Positions 36,987 through 45,579 of a stretch of 64,000 bases of DNA are shown in pieces. The position numbers and the translations under genes were made by a program. This DNA is from CBDDLJ01 sp965230635 (GTDB taxonomy: Bacteria > Pseudomonadota > Gammaproteobacteria > UBA1113): positions 124,001-188,000 of the forward strand of contig CBDDLJ010000021.1 in the NCBI GenBank assembly GCA_965230635.1. Reading direction: 5' to 3'. The first letter of the stretch is position 1. Each line of letters starts with the position of its first letter. The notes under the pieces were generated by a model. The model did no database searches and was not told the DNA's origin. It saw nothing but the letters and a program-made list of their open reading frames with translations.

Positions 36987-38980
36987 TTAGGATGATATTT
37001 TAGTCCCTTCAAGTATTAATCGTTCTGCTTTTTCCATATTTATCAATGTTCCGTATAGCACTAAGACATCACCTTCTTTTAATGCTGTTTCAATATTTGG
37101 ATCCGGGCGTTTAATACCATCACGACATATGGCTGTAATTTTGACCGCTAAGTTTTCAAGCGCCAATTCTGCCAATTTTTTACCACAGCTAGCAGCACCA
37201 GGTGGGAGATTAACAACAGACAGTTGCTCAAGCTCTTGTTCTTGAATTTCCATATCTTCAATATCATGACTAGGAAAAACACGGTGTAATAACTCATAAC
37301 GGCCTTGCCGTACTTTACGTGTTGCCCGCAAAGCGCGTGCTGCTGGCACACCTAGCAATACAAGGGCATGAAAGGCAAGCATAAGACTAGCTTCCAGTGT
37401 TTCTGGGATGACCTCAGTGGCACCAGCTTCCTGTAATGATTTTAATGGTCTATCATCATTGGTTCGTATTAAGATAGGCAAGTCGGGGAAATTCTTTCGT
37501 ACTTGATGAAGTATTTTATATGAGCTAGGCAAATCAGAAAAACTGATGATTAATGCTCTTGCTCGGATTAATCCAGCTGAAAGTAAAATGTTGAGATTAC
37601 GAGAGTCTCCATATTGTACGTTGTCACCGGCTGATTGTGCTTCTTCTACCCGTAGTGGTTCCATATCTAATGCAATAAATTCAAACCCTTCCGTTTCAAG
37701 GAATCGAGCAATATTTTGCCCGACACGACCATAACCGCAAATAATAATATGTTTACTTAATTGATGAGATGCGGCAGTAACATTTTCTATTACTTCTTTA
37801 GCGGTGATTTTTGCACTTTCCTGAAAGATTTTTTCGGCAATGTTTTTATTAAAACGGATCAGAAACGGAGCTAATGCCATACTAAAAATGAGAGCGGCTA
37901 ATGCTATTTGGCTATACTGTTGAGAGATTAATGTTGATGAAGAGGCTAGGGCTAATAAAGCAAAAACCAAATTCTCCACCTTGAGCTAGAATTAAGCCAG
38001 TACGAAAGGCGGTGACATGATCGGAACCAAAGATTAGTGATAAGCCTGTAATTAAAAGGGTTTTGCCAATGATGATGCCAAATAACAACAGAAGCACACC
38101 TAACCAAATTTCTGGTAGTTGTGTGACATTTAGTAACATGCCAATGGTGATAAAGAATAATCCTAACAAGACATCACGAAATGGACGAATTTCTACTTCT
38201 ATCTGGTGCCGGTATTCTGTTTCACCTAGCATCATACCGGCAGCAAATGCTCCTAGTGCAAGTGATAATCCCATGGTTTCTGTTAACCACGCTGCACTTA
38301 GTGTAACCAGTAAAATAGTTAAGGTAAATATTTCTAGAGATTTTGTAACAGCAATTTCTCTAAATAATGGCCGTAAAATCCAACGGCCTAGAAATAGAAT
38401 CAACATCATAACACCAACGGCTTTAACTAGTGCCCAAAATAAAGGTATCAAAATATTTTGGCCACCATCTGATAAACTTGGAATTAGTATCAAAAAGGCA
38501 ATGACGGCAACGTCTTGAAAGAGTAAAACACCTAGTGCATTGAAGCCGTGCGGCTCATTTAATTCTCGTTGGTCATGCAATTGTTTTATTGTTATCGCAG
38601 TGGAAGACATGGCAACGACACCGCCAATAACGACAGCACCCGGTAGCGTTGCACCAAAAAAAAACCGCAGTGCCTAGCGCAAGAAATGTTGTAATGAGAA
38701 CCTGTAATCCACCCAATCCTATGACTAGGCGTTTCATCGCTAGTAACTTCGTTAATGAAAACTCTAATCCGATAGTGAACATTAAAAAGACAACACCATA
38801 TTCAGCAAGCTCTCGTGTTGCCTCAGTATCACTGATCAACGCTAATCCATAGGGGCCGACTAAAATACCGACGAGAAGATAGCCAAGTATCGGAGGTAAA
38901 TGCATGCGACGAAATAAGGTCGCGGCCATGACCGCGCTGGTGAGTAAAATTAAAATACCTTCAAGGACAGTAAGTTGCAT
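36987..38980 (-). pseudogene. CPA2 cation:proton antiporter with RCK domains (YbaL/Kef-like), split by two frameshifts
   Basis: Three adjoining minus-strand frames make one ~664-residue protein: start to ~38600 (first membrane segments, GYLLVGILVGPYG), 38610-37912 (rest of the Na/H-exchanger domain, to LAQGGEFGF), and 37979-36987 (last membrane segments, then TrkA-N with CGYGRVGQNIARFLE and TrkA-C). The first break is at a nine-T run on the coding strand (38656-38664). The second is at a five-T run (37962-37966); four T would give GGEFGFALLALA. Every other part looks conserved, with no other stop codons. It may be a recent pseudogene, a phase-variable gene at T9, or homopolymer sequencing error. 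Expected role: K+ or Na+/H+ exchange at the inner membrane. Confidence 0.8.
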
Positions 38981-39168
38981 AGTGTGATCCTTTATTAACC
39001 ACAGTGGTGGTACAAATTTGAAATTAGTGTTTGAGATTCAATTGCTTTCTCAAAAAAAGTATTGCTAAATGATTCTTTCGATGAAATAATATACATCAAA
39101 ATGACGCTGATTATAAGTGTTTTCTGTTAAATAGTTGAATTAATATTGAATAAATCGAGATAATGTAG

Positions 39169-39810
39169 ATGTCAGATACTCGTTTAATGCTAGCATTCCT
39201 CGCCACCGGTCGTCATTTGACCCAAAAGTCTATTGTCAGGCAGAGTGATGATGACCAGCAAGGTGACAAAGGTACGGATGGCCAAATTATATTGGCAATG
39301 AAGCCTAAGAGACATCCAGTAAAGCCATTAAGAAGTTTGCCTGTTCATCACCTGCATAAGCCAAAAAAGATACAATCATCAATACAAACAAGAGATAGGG
39401 TAGGGAAGTCACCCAATGAAGAGTTACTTGTTTTAAGCTTCTTATGTGGGTTGCTGTTAATCATGGGCGTGGCGGTAGCTGCGGAACTTTTTTTACCTTT
39501 AGCAACATCAACATTAGCGAAAGTATTATTGTCAACAGTCAGTGTATATGTCATGGCTTATGCTGCAGCCGCGGTGTGCATGTTAAAACTTTTCCCAGCA
39601 TGGGATCAACAACGGAATTGTACTGAAGAAGAAGAGTTGCAAAAAAAGAGTGTCTATAGTCAGTCACCACCATGCTATTTGCCTAGCCAACAATTACAAC
39701 TGGAGGTAACACCATCAAACAATGCTGAAAAAGTCATACCAGCAGAACTAGCCAAGCAGTATAATTATGAACCACTTGATCCTAATCGATTTTCCCTAGA
39801 TAAACTGTAA
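39169..39810 (+). CDS. Two-segment membrane protein of unknown function
   Basis: 213 residues, not recognised. A basic soluble N-terminus (~1-83; several His/Lys/Pro-rich stretches), two hydrophobic segments (~85-110 and ~113-140), then a ~70-residue polar tail with EEEELQKK. No signal peptide. The paired membrane segments with both ends on the same side resemble proteins that hairpin into membranes, including some effectors of intracellular bacteria, but nothing specific supports that. The ribosome site is poor. Convergent with queC (24 bases between). Confidence 0.6.
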   Translation: MSDTRLMLAFLATGRHLTQKSIVRQSDDDQQGDKGTDGQIILAMKPKRHPVKPLRSLPVHHLHKPKKIQSSIQTRDRVGKSPNEELLVLSFLCGLLLIMGVAVAAELFLPLATSTLAKVLLSTVSVYVMAYAAAAVCMLKLFPAWDQQRNCTEEEELQKKSVYSQSPPCYLPSQQLQLEVTPSNNAEKVIPAELAKQYNYEPLDPNRFSLDKL

Positions 39811-39834
39811 GCAGGATGAGAATAGCTTTACACA

Positions 39835-40545
39835 CTAGTATGAGGCTGTGTCAGGTAGGGATGTTTCCGCATGGTGTGCGTAGCGAGTGGGATCAGCAAT
39901 ATTAGCTTCTTTAAATCCTTTTTTTCGCAATGTACAGCTGTCGCAATAACCACATGCTTCACCTTGTTGGTTTGCTTGGTAACAACTGATACTAAGACTG
40001 TAATCGACACCAAGTTGGTAGCCAATCTGTATGGCTTCTGCCTTACTCAAATAAAGTAGGGGTGAGTGAAAACGGATTGGATTACCTTCAATCCCTGTCT
40101 TTGTAGCAAGATTTGCCATTTGCTGAAATGCTTCTATGAATTCAGGACGGCAATCTGGATAGTGAGAATAATCAATCGAACAAATCCCAGTAAAAATATC
40201 ATAAGCTCCAAGGATTTCAGCCCAGCCTAGTGCGATACTTAAAAAGACTGTATTCCTAGCCGGGACATAAGTTGTTGGGATATGGTGACTATCTGAGAAA
40301 GCAGGAACATTGATACTATGATCAGTTAAGGCAGAGCCGCCTAACTCACCAATAGCAAGTGGAATAATGCGGTGTTCGGCTACTTGCATTTTTTTAGCGA
40401 TGTTCATAGCAGCTTTCAATTCAACCGCATGACGTTGTCCGTAATCAAAGCTTAAACAATAACATTGAAAGCCTTGTTCCCTAGCTATGGCTAAGACGGT
40501 AGTCGAGTCAAGACCGCCTGAAATTAATATGATTGCTTTTTTCAT
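39835..40545 (-). CDS. queC: 7-cyano-7-deazaguanine synthase
   Basis: 236 residues. Converts 7-carboxy-7-deazaguanine to preQ0 with ATP and ammonia, in queuosine synthesis. The PP-loop is ILISGGLDSTTVL (~6-18), then SFDYGQRHAVEL, VPARNTVFLSIALGWAE, and the C-terminal zinc site CGYCDSC. Full length. No other que gene is in the window. Confidence 0.95.
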   Translation of the reverse strand: MKKAIILISGGLDSTTVLAIAREQGFQCYCLSFDYGQRHAVELKAAMNIAKKMQVAEHRIIPLAIGELGGSALTDHSINVPAFSDSHHIPTTYVPARNTVFLSIALGWAEILGAYDIFTGICSIDYSHYPDCRPEFIEAFQQMANLATKTGIEGNPIRFHSPLLYLSKAEAIQIGYQLGVDYSLSISCYQANQQGEACGYCDSCTLRKKGFKEANIADPTRYAHHAETSLPDTASY

Positions 40546-40581
40546 CGTATTTGCAAATTTGAGTATCCAAAAGGATTTGAT

Positions 40582-41280
40582 TTAATCGCTATAGGCTTCT
40601 TCAGTTTCCTCTTCTTCTTTGCGTTTTTTCACAGGGGGTTTGTAAGCAACATATTCTACAGTATCTTTTGCTGTACGATCTTGGTAGCATTCAGTCATTG
40701 ATTGTACCATTGTGCCCAAAATTTGGTAGTTACTTCCAATATTATGAACTTGAAAGTCAGAGTTTAATGGTTTTAAGTACAAGTCGTCTCCATCAAACAG
40801 TATTTGTTTGAATTGCATTTTTGTTTCATTGTTTGCGACAAGTGCTGCAAAATCATTATTACGTGGTTTAATTGTCGGTTCTATAATAAGTACGCTGCCT
40901 TCCGGATAGCGCGGCAGCATTGTACTGTCTTCCATCGATACGGCAAAAGCTTTTTCGCTAATAATAGCATCGGTAAAGACATAGCTTGTGATGTCACTTG
41001 GGATAGTTCTTTCAGGCCAAACAGCCGCTTGCTCCCAGCTCAGTAGTGGAATTTTTTTCCAGCTACGGTAATATGGATTATGGCTACCGGGTAAGCGGCC
41101 GCTAGGTAGTGGTTCATCGCCAATTAATTGGCTAATGTTGATATTGAAAAATTTTGCAATGGGGCTTAATGATCCGACTTTAGGATTATCCGTTTCCCCA
41201 GAAGCCATACGGTGTATGACGGGTTGGCCGACGCCTGTTTGTCTGGCTAATTCAGTGACTGTGATTTTGACTTCATGCAT
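40582..41280 (-). CDS. XRE/S24-type transcriptional repressor, start region possibly frameshifted
   Basis: N-terminal helix-turn-helix (VTELARQTGVGQPVIHRMASG, ~13-33 from the TTG at 41292), a linker, then a LexA/CI-like S24 domain (VSMEDSTMLPRYPEGSVLIIE with the nucleophile Ser, and a later Lys in NETKMQF). The open frame begins at TTG 41292 or ATG 41280, neither with a ribosome site. Upstream, GGGGGGAG precedes ATG 41314, whose frame reads MSKLCNIF and then stops. Removing one base from the five-A run 41291-41295 would give MSKLCNILKALMHEVKITV, which fits the family's usual N-terminus. So the true start is probably 41314, with a real or artefactual frameshift. Likely autoregulated through nearby palindromes. 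Confidence 0.8.
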   Translation of the reverse strand: MHEVKITVTELARQTGVGQPVIHRMASGETDNPKVGSLSPIAKFFNINISQLIGDEPLPSGRLPGSHNPYYRSWKKIPLLSWEQAAVWPERTIPSDITSYVFTDAIISEKAFAVSMEDSTMLPRYPEGSVLIIEPTIKPRNNDFAALVANNETKMQFKQILFDGDDLYLKPLNSDFQVHNIGSNYQILGTMVQSMTECYQDRTAKDTVEYVAYKPPVKKRKEEEETEEAYSD

Positions 41281-41332
41281 TAAGGCTTTCAAAAATATTA
41301 CATAATTTTGACATTATCTCCCCCCTATTTAC

Positions 41333-41348
41333 GTTTTAATATTAAAAC
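41333..41348. promoter_or_regulatory. 16-bp perfect palindrome, candidate repressor operator
   Basis: GTTTTAATATTAAAAC is a perfect dyad 19 bases upstream of the likely repressor start (41314). Position suggests autoregulation by the S24-type repressor. AT-rich palindromes can occur by chance in this genome. Confidence 0.4.
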
Positions 41349-41403
41349 TAAATCATTTCAGCTATATTACCCTAAAATATGCGTTAATGCATCATTTTTT
41401 ATT

Positions 41404-41421
41404 TTACATAAATATATGTAA
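41404..41421. promoter_or_regulatory. Dyad TTACATA-4-TATGTAA, candidate operator
   Basis: Perfect 7-bp half-sites separated by AATA. The half-site TTACATA also occurs at 41298-41304 (TTACATA followed by ATTTTG) by the repressor start. The dyad lies between the repressor gene and a plus-strand promoter at 41453, so it could control either. Confidence 0.4.
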
Positions 41422-41452
41422 TAAAATACATCATATTAATTTTATAATTATT

Positions 41453-41481
41453 TTGACATATAAAAATTATACCCGTAAAAT
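41453..41481 (+). promoter_or_regulatory. Strong sigma-70-type promoter for the candidate small RNA
   Basis: TTGACA (41453-41458), a 17-base spacer and TAAAAT (41476-41481): six of six and five of six matches to consensus. It points at a region with no ORF that ends in a strong terminator. Confidence 0.6.
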
Positions 41482-41487
41482 ACCTTA

Positions 41488-41793
41488 ACTAATAATTAAT
41501 TTATTTTTTTATGCATATTGGGTGTGTAATATAAAATTTTAAATAAGGATTTATTAAACGTAGTATCGATCACATAGATTTGCAAATATTTTTTGCAAAT
41601 TTTATGAAAAAAGTTTGTGGAAAACGCTATCAATAGATAAGGAAGTTATTCTTGTCCTCATTGGTGCTTCTTTATCTCTGTTGAAACGATTTGTGACCTG
41701 TCTCCCGATCAGGTCGATTCAACAGTCAGATAGCATTGCCACATCCCCTGCTGTTCTATAAACTGGGCATTACGCAGCAGGGGATTTTTATTG
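41488..41793 (+). ncRNA. Candidate structured small RNA, not recognised
   Basis: A promoter at 41453-41481 and a terminator at 41743-41790 bracket ~300 bases with no credible ORF. The 3' half folds: CTGTTGAA pairs with TTCAACAG and, inside, GACCTG with CAGGTC (within 41680-41725); a further TATCT/AGATA and GGTGC/GCAT pairing extends the arm with small bulges. I compared it by eye with tmRNA, 6S, SRP and RNase P RNA hallmarks and saw none. The exact 5' end is uncertain; the structured part from ~41640 could be a shorter transcript with its own promoter. Confidence 0.45.
41743..41790 (+). terminator. Rho-independent terminator of the candidate small RNA
   Basis: ATCCCCTGCTG (41743-41753) pairs perfectly with CAGCAGGGGAT (41775-41785) around a 21-base loop, followed by TTTTATTG. 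Only the plus strand has the T-tract. Confidence 0.75.
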
Positions 41794-42025
41794 CAAACAA
41801 TTCTTTTGGATTAATCGGATGCAGCTGAACGATTAGAGTGTGTTATAGCAGTTTTCAATATTACTATAAAATGGTTAAATCAACAGCCGATTCGAGTTAA
41901 TATTTTAATTAAACTGAAAATATCGTTACTATATCAGCCTATCATGCATTTTCTTGTAAGCGACACGAAACTTGATCCGATGATTTCTCGCTTGCCAATG
42001 GCATATCAGGCTGAGTGGTATGCTA

Positions 42026-42994
42026 TTAGCTGTTTCGGTTTACTGCAAAGTGGGCTAAATCGATCAATGCTTGTTGATATTCTGATGCCGGCAATGCTTG
42101 AATGGCGGTTAGTGCATCGTTGATATAGCGTTGGCCTGTCATGTAAGTGTATTCAATCGCATCGGTGGATGCAATCGCTTGCTGGATCGTGTTTAAATTC
42201 GCTGAGCCATTACTCATAATACATTGACGAATGAGTTCTTTTTGCTGGCGAGGTGATTGCTGTAGACAACGTATAATAGGTAATGTCACTTTGCCTTCGG
42301 CTAGATCATCTCCTAAGTTTTTACCTAATAATTCAGTGTTACCTTGATAATCTAATGCATCGTCAATTAATTGGAACGCCATACCTAAGGCGGTACCGTA
42401 TTGATCAAGACTATCAATGATTGCTTTATCTGCATTGCATAGCATGCCTGCAGTTGAACAAGCTGCCGCAAATAGTTTCGCTGTTTTTGCTTCTATAATT
42501 GAAAAATAAGTAGACTCATCGATTTCTGGGTTATGTCGAAACATTAATTGTGTTACTTCACCGATAGCCAGTTTGTTAGTTGTACTGGATAGTCTGGCAA
42601 AAATATCGGATTGATCAATAGTTACTATCATTTGGAAAGCACGCGAGAATAAGTAATCTCCGACGAGCACACTGGCTTCATTTCCCCAAATATGATTGGC
42701 TGTTTCATTACCACGTCGTAACTCAGAGTCATCAACAACATCATCGTGTAATAATGTTGCTGTATGAATAAATTCAATCAGTGTTGCTAAAATATGCTGT
42801 TGGTTGCCACGATAATGCAATGCTTTCGTTGTAAGTAATGTTAACATAGGGCGCATACGTTTACCGCCACTGTCGATAATGTAATGGGCTAATTGGTTAA
42901 TTAAATCAATAGGTGTTTCCAACTGCTGGACTATTTCCGCATTCAATGCGTCTAATTCCGGCTGTAATAACTGTTTAATTGCCTCAATTGTCAT
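42026..42994 (-). CDS. ispB: Octaprenyl (polyprenyl) diphosphate synthase
   Basis: 322 residues from ATG 42994 (MTIEAIKQLLQPELDALN), which has GAGG 12 bases upstream; an earlier in-frame ATG at 43021 lacks this. Aspartate-rich motifs LLHDDVVDDSELRRG (first) and LIDDALDYQGN (second), plus GGKRMRP at the N-terminal substrate site. Makes the quinone side chain from IPP and an allylic starter. Divergent from rplU-rpmA-obgE, the usual gammaproteobacterial setting. Confidence 0.95.
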   Translation of the reverse strand: MTIEAIKQLLQPELDALNAEIVQQLETPIDLINQLAHYIIDSGGKRMRPMLTLLTTKALHYRGNQQHILATLIEFIHTATLLHDDVVDDSELRRGNETANHIWGNEASVLVGDYLFSRAFQMIVTIDQSDIFARLSSTTNKLAIGEVTQLMFRHNPEIDESTYFSIIEAKTAKLFAAACSTAGMLCNADKAIIDSLDQYGTALGMAFQLIDDALDYQGNTELLGKNLGDDLAEGKVTLPIIRCLQQSPRQQKELIRQCIMSNGSANLNTIQQAIASTDAIEYTYMTGQRYINDALTAIQALPASEYQQALIDLAHFAVNRNS

Positions 42995-43192
42995 GAACTT
43001 ATACTTCCTCAATCGCGTCACGCCATGCTAGGGTAGGTAGATGTCAGTGTCAAGATGGCTAAAAAATTAGAAGAGGAAAATTATTATAGCTGTTTGCAAA
43101 CAGGCACATCTGCACATTAAATTATCTATAGTATTGTTTTGCGGTAAAATAGAGAGATTTTGCTTTTTGCTTACACCGAAATCATATAATAC

Positions 43193-43221
43193 TTGTAGTT
43201 TTTCCCTAATTCCATTAAAAT
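43193..43221 (+). promoter_or_regulatory. Likely promoter of rplU-rpmA, with a leader hairpin
   Basis: TTGTAG, 17 bases, TAAAAT (43216-43221). A second TATAAT lies at 43185-43190. Just after the predicted start, AAAGCCAT/ATGGCTTT (43233-43251) forms an 8-bp hairpin with a 3-base loop in the rplU leader; it could be regulatory for these ribosomal genes. Confidence 0.45.
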
Positions 43222-43285
43222 ATACCCCCTTTAAAGCCATATTATGGCTTTTAGCACAGAATTTTAGTGTTTGTGGAGAGAAATA

Positions 43286-43600
43286 ATGCATGTAGTGTTT
43301 ATAGCCGGTGGTTGTCAGTATCGAGTGAAAGTAGGCGATACGTTAAAAGTGGAAAAAATTGAAGCAGATGAAGGTGCTGATATTGAATTTGATAAAGTAT
43401 TGTTGGTCAGTCAAGCGGATTCAGCAAAAATTGGTCAACCTTATGTCGAAGGCAGCAAAGTTAAGGCAACTGTTGTTGGGCATGGGCGTAGTAAGAAAAT
43501 TAATATCATTAAGTTTAAGCGCCGTAAACATCATATGAAGCGTCAAGGCCATAGGCAATATTATACCAAAATCAAGATCACAGAAATTCAAGCAGCTTAA
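43286..43600 (+). CDS. rplU: 50S ribosomal protein L21
   Basis: 104 residues from ATG 43286 (GGAGAG upstream); earlier in-frame codons do not fit the family. MHVVFIAGGCQYRVKVGDTL and the C-terminal basic KFKRRKHHMKRQGHRQYYTKI tail are typical. The position usually written GGKQ is GGCQ here. First gene of rplU-rpmA, with 17 bases to rpmA. Confidence 0.96.
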   Translation: MHVVFIAGGCQYRVKVGDTLKVEKIEADEGADIEFDKVLLVSQADSAKIGQPYVEGSKVKATVVGHGRSKKINIIKFKRRKHHMKRQGHRQYYTKIKITEIQAA

Positions 43601-43617
43601 TTCGTTAGGAGATAGAT

Positions 43618-43899
43618 ATGGCTCATAAAAAAGCAGGCGGTAGTTCGAAAAATGGTCGCGACTCGAATCCAAAGTTTTTGGGTGTCAAGTGTTTCGGTAA
43701 TGAATTCGTTAAGGCGGGTAACATTATTGTCCGTCAACGTGGCACAAAATTTCATCCAGGATCTCATGTTGGTATTGGGCGTGATCATACGCTTTATGCT
43801 TTAAAAGCAGGGCAGGTACAATTTGTTGTAAGAGGCAACAAAAATCGTAAGTTTGTTGACATTATCCCTGCCGAGCATCAAAAAGACACCCGCCATTAA
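43618..43899 (+). CDS. rpmA: 50S ribosomal protein L27
   Basis: 93 residues. The start MAHKKAGGSSKNGRDSNPK is the L27 signature; the N-terminus reaches the peptidyl-transferase centre. VRQRGTKFHPG and GIGRDHTLYAL are conserved. AGGAGAT precedes the ATG. A few residues longer at the C-terminus than E. coli L27. Followed by a terminator. Confidence 0.97.
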   Translation: MAHKKAGGSSKNGRDSNPKFLGVKCFGNEFVKAGNIIVRQRGTKFHPGSHVGIGRDHTLYALKAGQVQFVVRGNKNRKFVDIIPAEHQKDTRH

Positions 43900-43908
43900 T
43901 GATTATTG

Positions 43909-43941
43909 GCTATTTGCTGCAACAAGCAGCAAATAGCTTTT
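43909..43941 (+). terminator. Hairpin terminator after rpmA
   Basis: GCTATTTGCTG (43909-43919) pairs with CAGCAAATAGC (43927-43937), a seven-base loop, then TTTT. It separates rplU-rpmA from obgE, perhaps only partly. Confidence 0.8.
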
Positions 43942-43967
43942 CTACTAAAGACTATCCCAGGTAACAC

Positions 43968-44996
43968 ATGAAATTTGTTGATGAAGCAAAAATTAAAGTC
44001 ATGGCAGGTAAAGGTGGTCCTGGCTGTCTAAGCTTTCGTCGTGAAAAATGTGTCCCTTTTGGTGGTCCCAATGGCGGTGATGGTGGCAATGGTGGCAGTA
44101 TTTATTTACAAGCGACAGAACGTTTAAACACCCTTATTGATTTTCGTTATCAGCGAGAATTCAAAGCAGAAAATGGACGGCCTGGTGAAGGTAGCCAGTG
44201 TACAGGAAAAAGTGGTGACGACTTAATTATCCCAGTGCCAGTGGGAACAGCAGTATATGATGCTAATACCCATGAATTGATCGGTGATTTAACTGAAAAT
44301 GAACAAAAACTACTTGTGGCCCATGGAGGTAAACGAGGCTTAGGCAATGTGCACTATAAAAGTAGTACGAATCGTACTCCTAGGCAAACAACGCCTGGTA
44401 CCCCCGGTGAGATACGAGAGCTGCACTTGGAATTAAAATTGCTTGCCGATGTCGGTTTACTAGGATTTCCTAACGCCGGTAAATCAACACTGATACAATC
44501 TGTTTCTGCCGCACGTCCCAAAGTAGCAGACTATCCTTTTACAACGCTTTACCCTAATTTAGGTGTTGTGCGTATTGATGTCGATGCCAGTTTTGTCATT
44601 GCCGATATTCCCGGCTTAATTGAAGGGGCTTCCGATGGTGCCGGCTTAGGGATCCGATTTTTAAAACATTTAGTGCGTACACGCATATTGTTGCACTTAA
44701 TTGATATCCATCCTATTGATGAAACCGATCCAGTCCAGTCAGCCCAGGCGATAGTGAGAGAGTTAGAGAAGTATAGCCCTGAATTAGCAGCAAAACCCCG
44801 TTGGCTCGTGCTAAATAAAGTCGATATGTATGTAAATCAGGATGCAGAAAAACGTTGTCAACACATTGTAGATGCATTGCATTGGCAGGGCCCAGTTTAC
44901 CAAATTTCAGCATTAACTGGCGCGGGCACTAAGCAATTGTGTCAAGATTTATACCATGCCCTTATAGCGGTTCCCTATATTGTTGACCTATCCTAA
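43968..44996 (+). CDS. obgE: GTPase ObgE/CgtA
   Basis: 342 residues. N-terminal glycine-rich Obg fold (GGPNGGDGGNGGSIYLQA), then the G domain: G1 GFPNAGKSTL, G3 DIPGLIEGA, G4 NKVD. Ribosome assembly and stress GTPase. The last eleven codons (from 44962, LIAVPYIVDLS) and the stop codon lie within a 166-bp MITE, so the native C-terminal tail was replaced or shortened; that tail is variable in the family and the G domain is whole. Confidence 0.95.
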   Translation: MKFVDEAKIKVMAGKGGPGCLSFRREKCVPFGGPNGGDGGNGGSIYLQATERLNTLIDFRYQREFKAENGRPGEGSQCTGKSGDDLIIPVPVGTAVYDANTHELIGDLTENEQKLLVAHGGKRGLGNVHYKSSTNRTPRQTTPGTPGEIRELHLELKLLADVGLLGFPNAGKSTLIQSVSAARPKVADYPFTTLYPNLGVVRIDVDASFVIADIPGLIEGASDGAGLGIRFLKHLVRTRILLHLIDIHPIDETDPVQSAQAIVRELEKYSPELAAKPRWLVLNKVDMYVNQDAEKRCQHIVDALHWQGPVYQISALTGAGTKQLCQDLYHALIAVPYIVDLS

Positions 44997-45127
44997 CATT
45001 TCGTCTAGCGCCTGTTTGCTTGGTTATTCAAAACCTTATTGACAATAAGTAAACGTCGCTTTTGAACTCTCGCAAGCAAACACTATACTCGCTTAGCATA
45101 GGTCAACAATATAGGGAACGGCTATAA
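44962..45127. mobile_element. 166-bp MITE, copy 1, overlapping the 3' end of obgE
   Basis: Ends are ~30-bp inverted repeats (TTATAGCGGTTCCCTATATT at left; the complement of the right end reads TTATAGCCGTTCCCTATATT), with one mismatch. No transposase. The interior has a second inverted repeat-like segment (GACAATAAGTAAACGTCGCT). The complement aligns without gaps to the copy at 60243-60333 plus 62713-62787, about 85-90% identical. The outer TATAGCG-TTCC resembles the IS630 end TACAGCGCTTTCC, so IS630-type transposase may mobilise it. Confidence 0.88.
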
Positions 45128-45240
45128 CGTAGCAGATCAAATACAATAAAATTCATGTTTGGTTGAAATTGATACCCAACCTGATTCAAAATGAAACAAT
45201 AATAGAATGGCTCATTACCACTTGTATGGTGATAAATCGA

Positions 45241-45510
45241 TTAACTAGCATCCAATGCTTTGATTTTTGCATGCAAGCGGCTTTTGTGACGAGCAGCCTT
45301 ATTTTTATGGATGATGTGTTTGTTGACCATACTATCAATGATAGGAACGGCTGCTTTATAAGCAGAACGTGCTGCTTCTATGTCTTTTTCGCTGATAGAT
45401 TTGATTACTTTTTTGATATGAGTACGCATACGAGAGCGTAAACTTGCATTGTGCTTACGGCGCGTTTCATTTTGGCGTGCCCGTTTGATTGCTGACTTAA
45501 TATTGGCCAA
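45241..45510 (-). CDS. rpsT: 30S ribosomal protein S20
   Basis: 89 residues. MANIKSAIKRARQNETRRKH and the Lys/Arg-rich C-terminus are characteristic. Transcribed from its own promoter, seen at 45551-45579. Opposite to murJ/ribF/ileS, as in many gammaproteobacteria. Between its stop codon and the MITE are ~110 bases without features. Confidence 0.97.
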   Translation of the reverse strand: MANIKSAIKRARQNETRRKHNASLRSRMRTHIKKVIKSISEKDIEAARSAYKAAVPIIDSMVNKHIIHKNKAARHKSRLHAKIKALDAS

Positions 45511-45550
45511 TTTTTACTCCATTTACTGTTTTGTTAAAACAAGACCGGCA

Positions 45551-45579
45551 AATATGCCGATTTTTTGCATTGATGTCAA
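45551..45579 (-). promoter_or_regulatory. rpsT promoter
   Basis: On the minus strand TTGACA (45574-45579), 17-base spacer, CATATT (45551-45556). It lies ~40 bases before the rpsT ATG. The rest of the 319-base gap 45511-45829 shows no further gene. Confidence 0.65.

Noticed and set aside
41640..41790. Known structural RNAs (6S, SRP RNA, tmRNA, RNase P RNA)
   Set aside because: None of the conserved sequence hallmarks I know for these was present; kept as an unnamed candidate.
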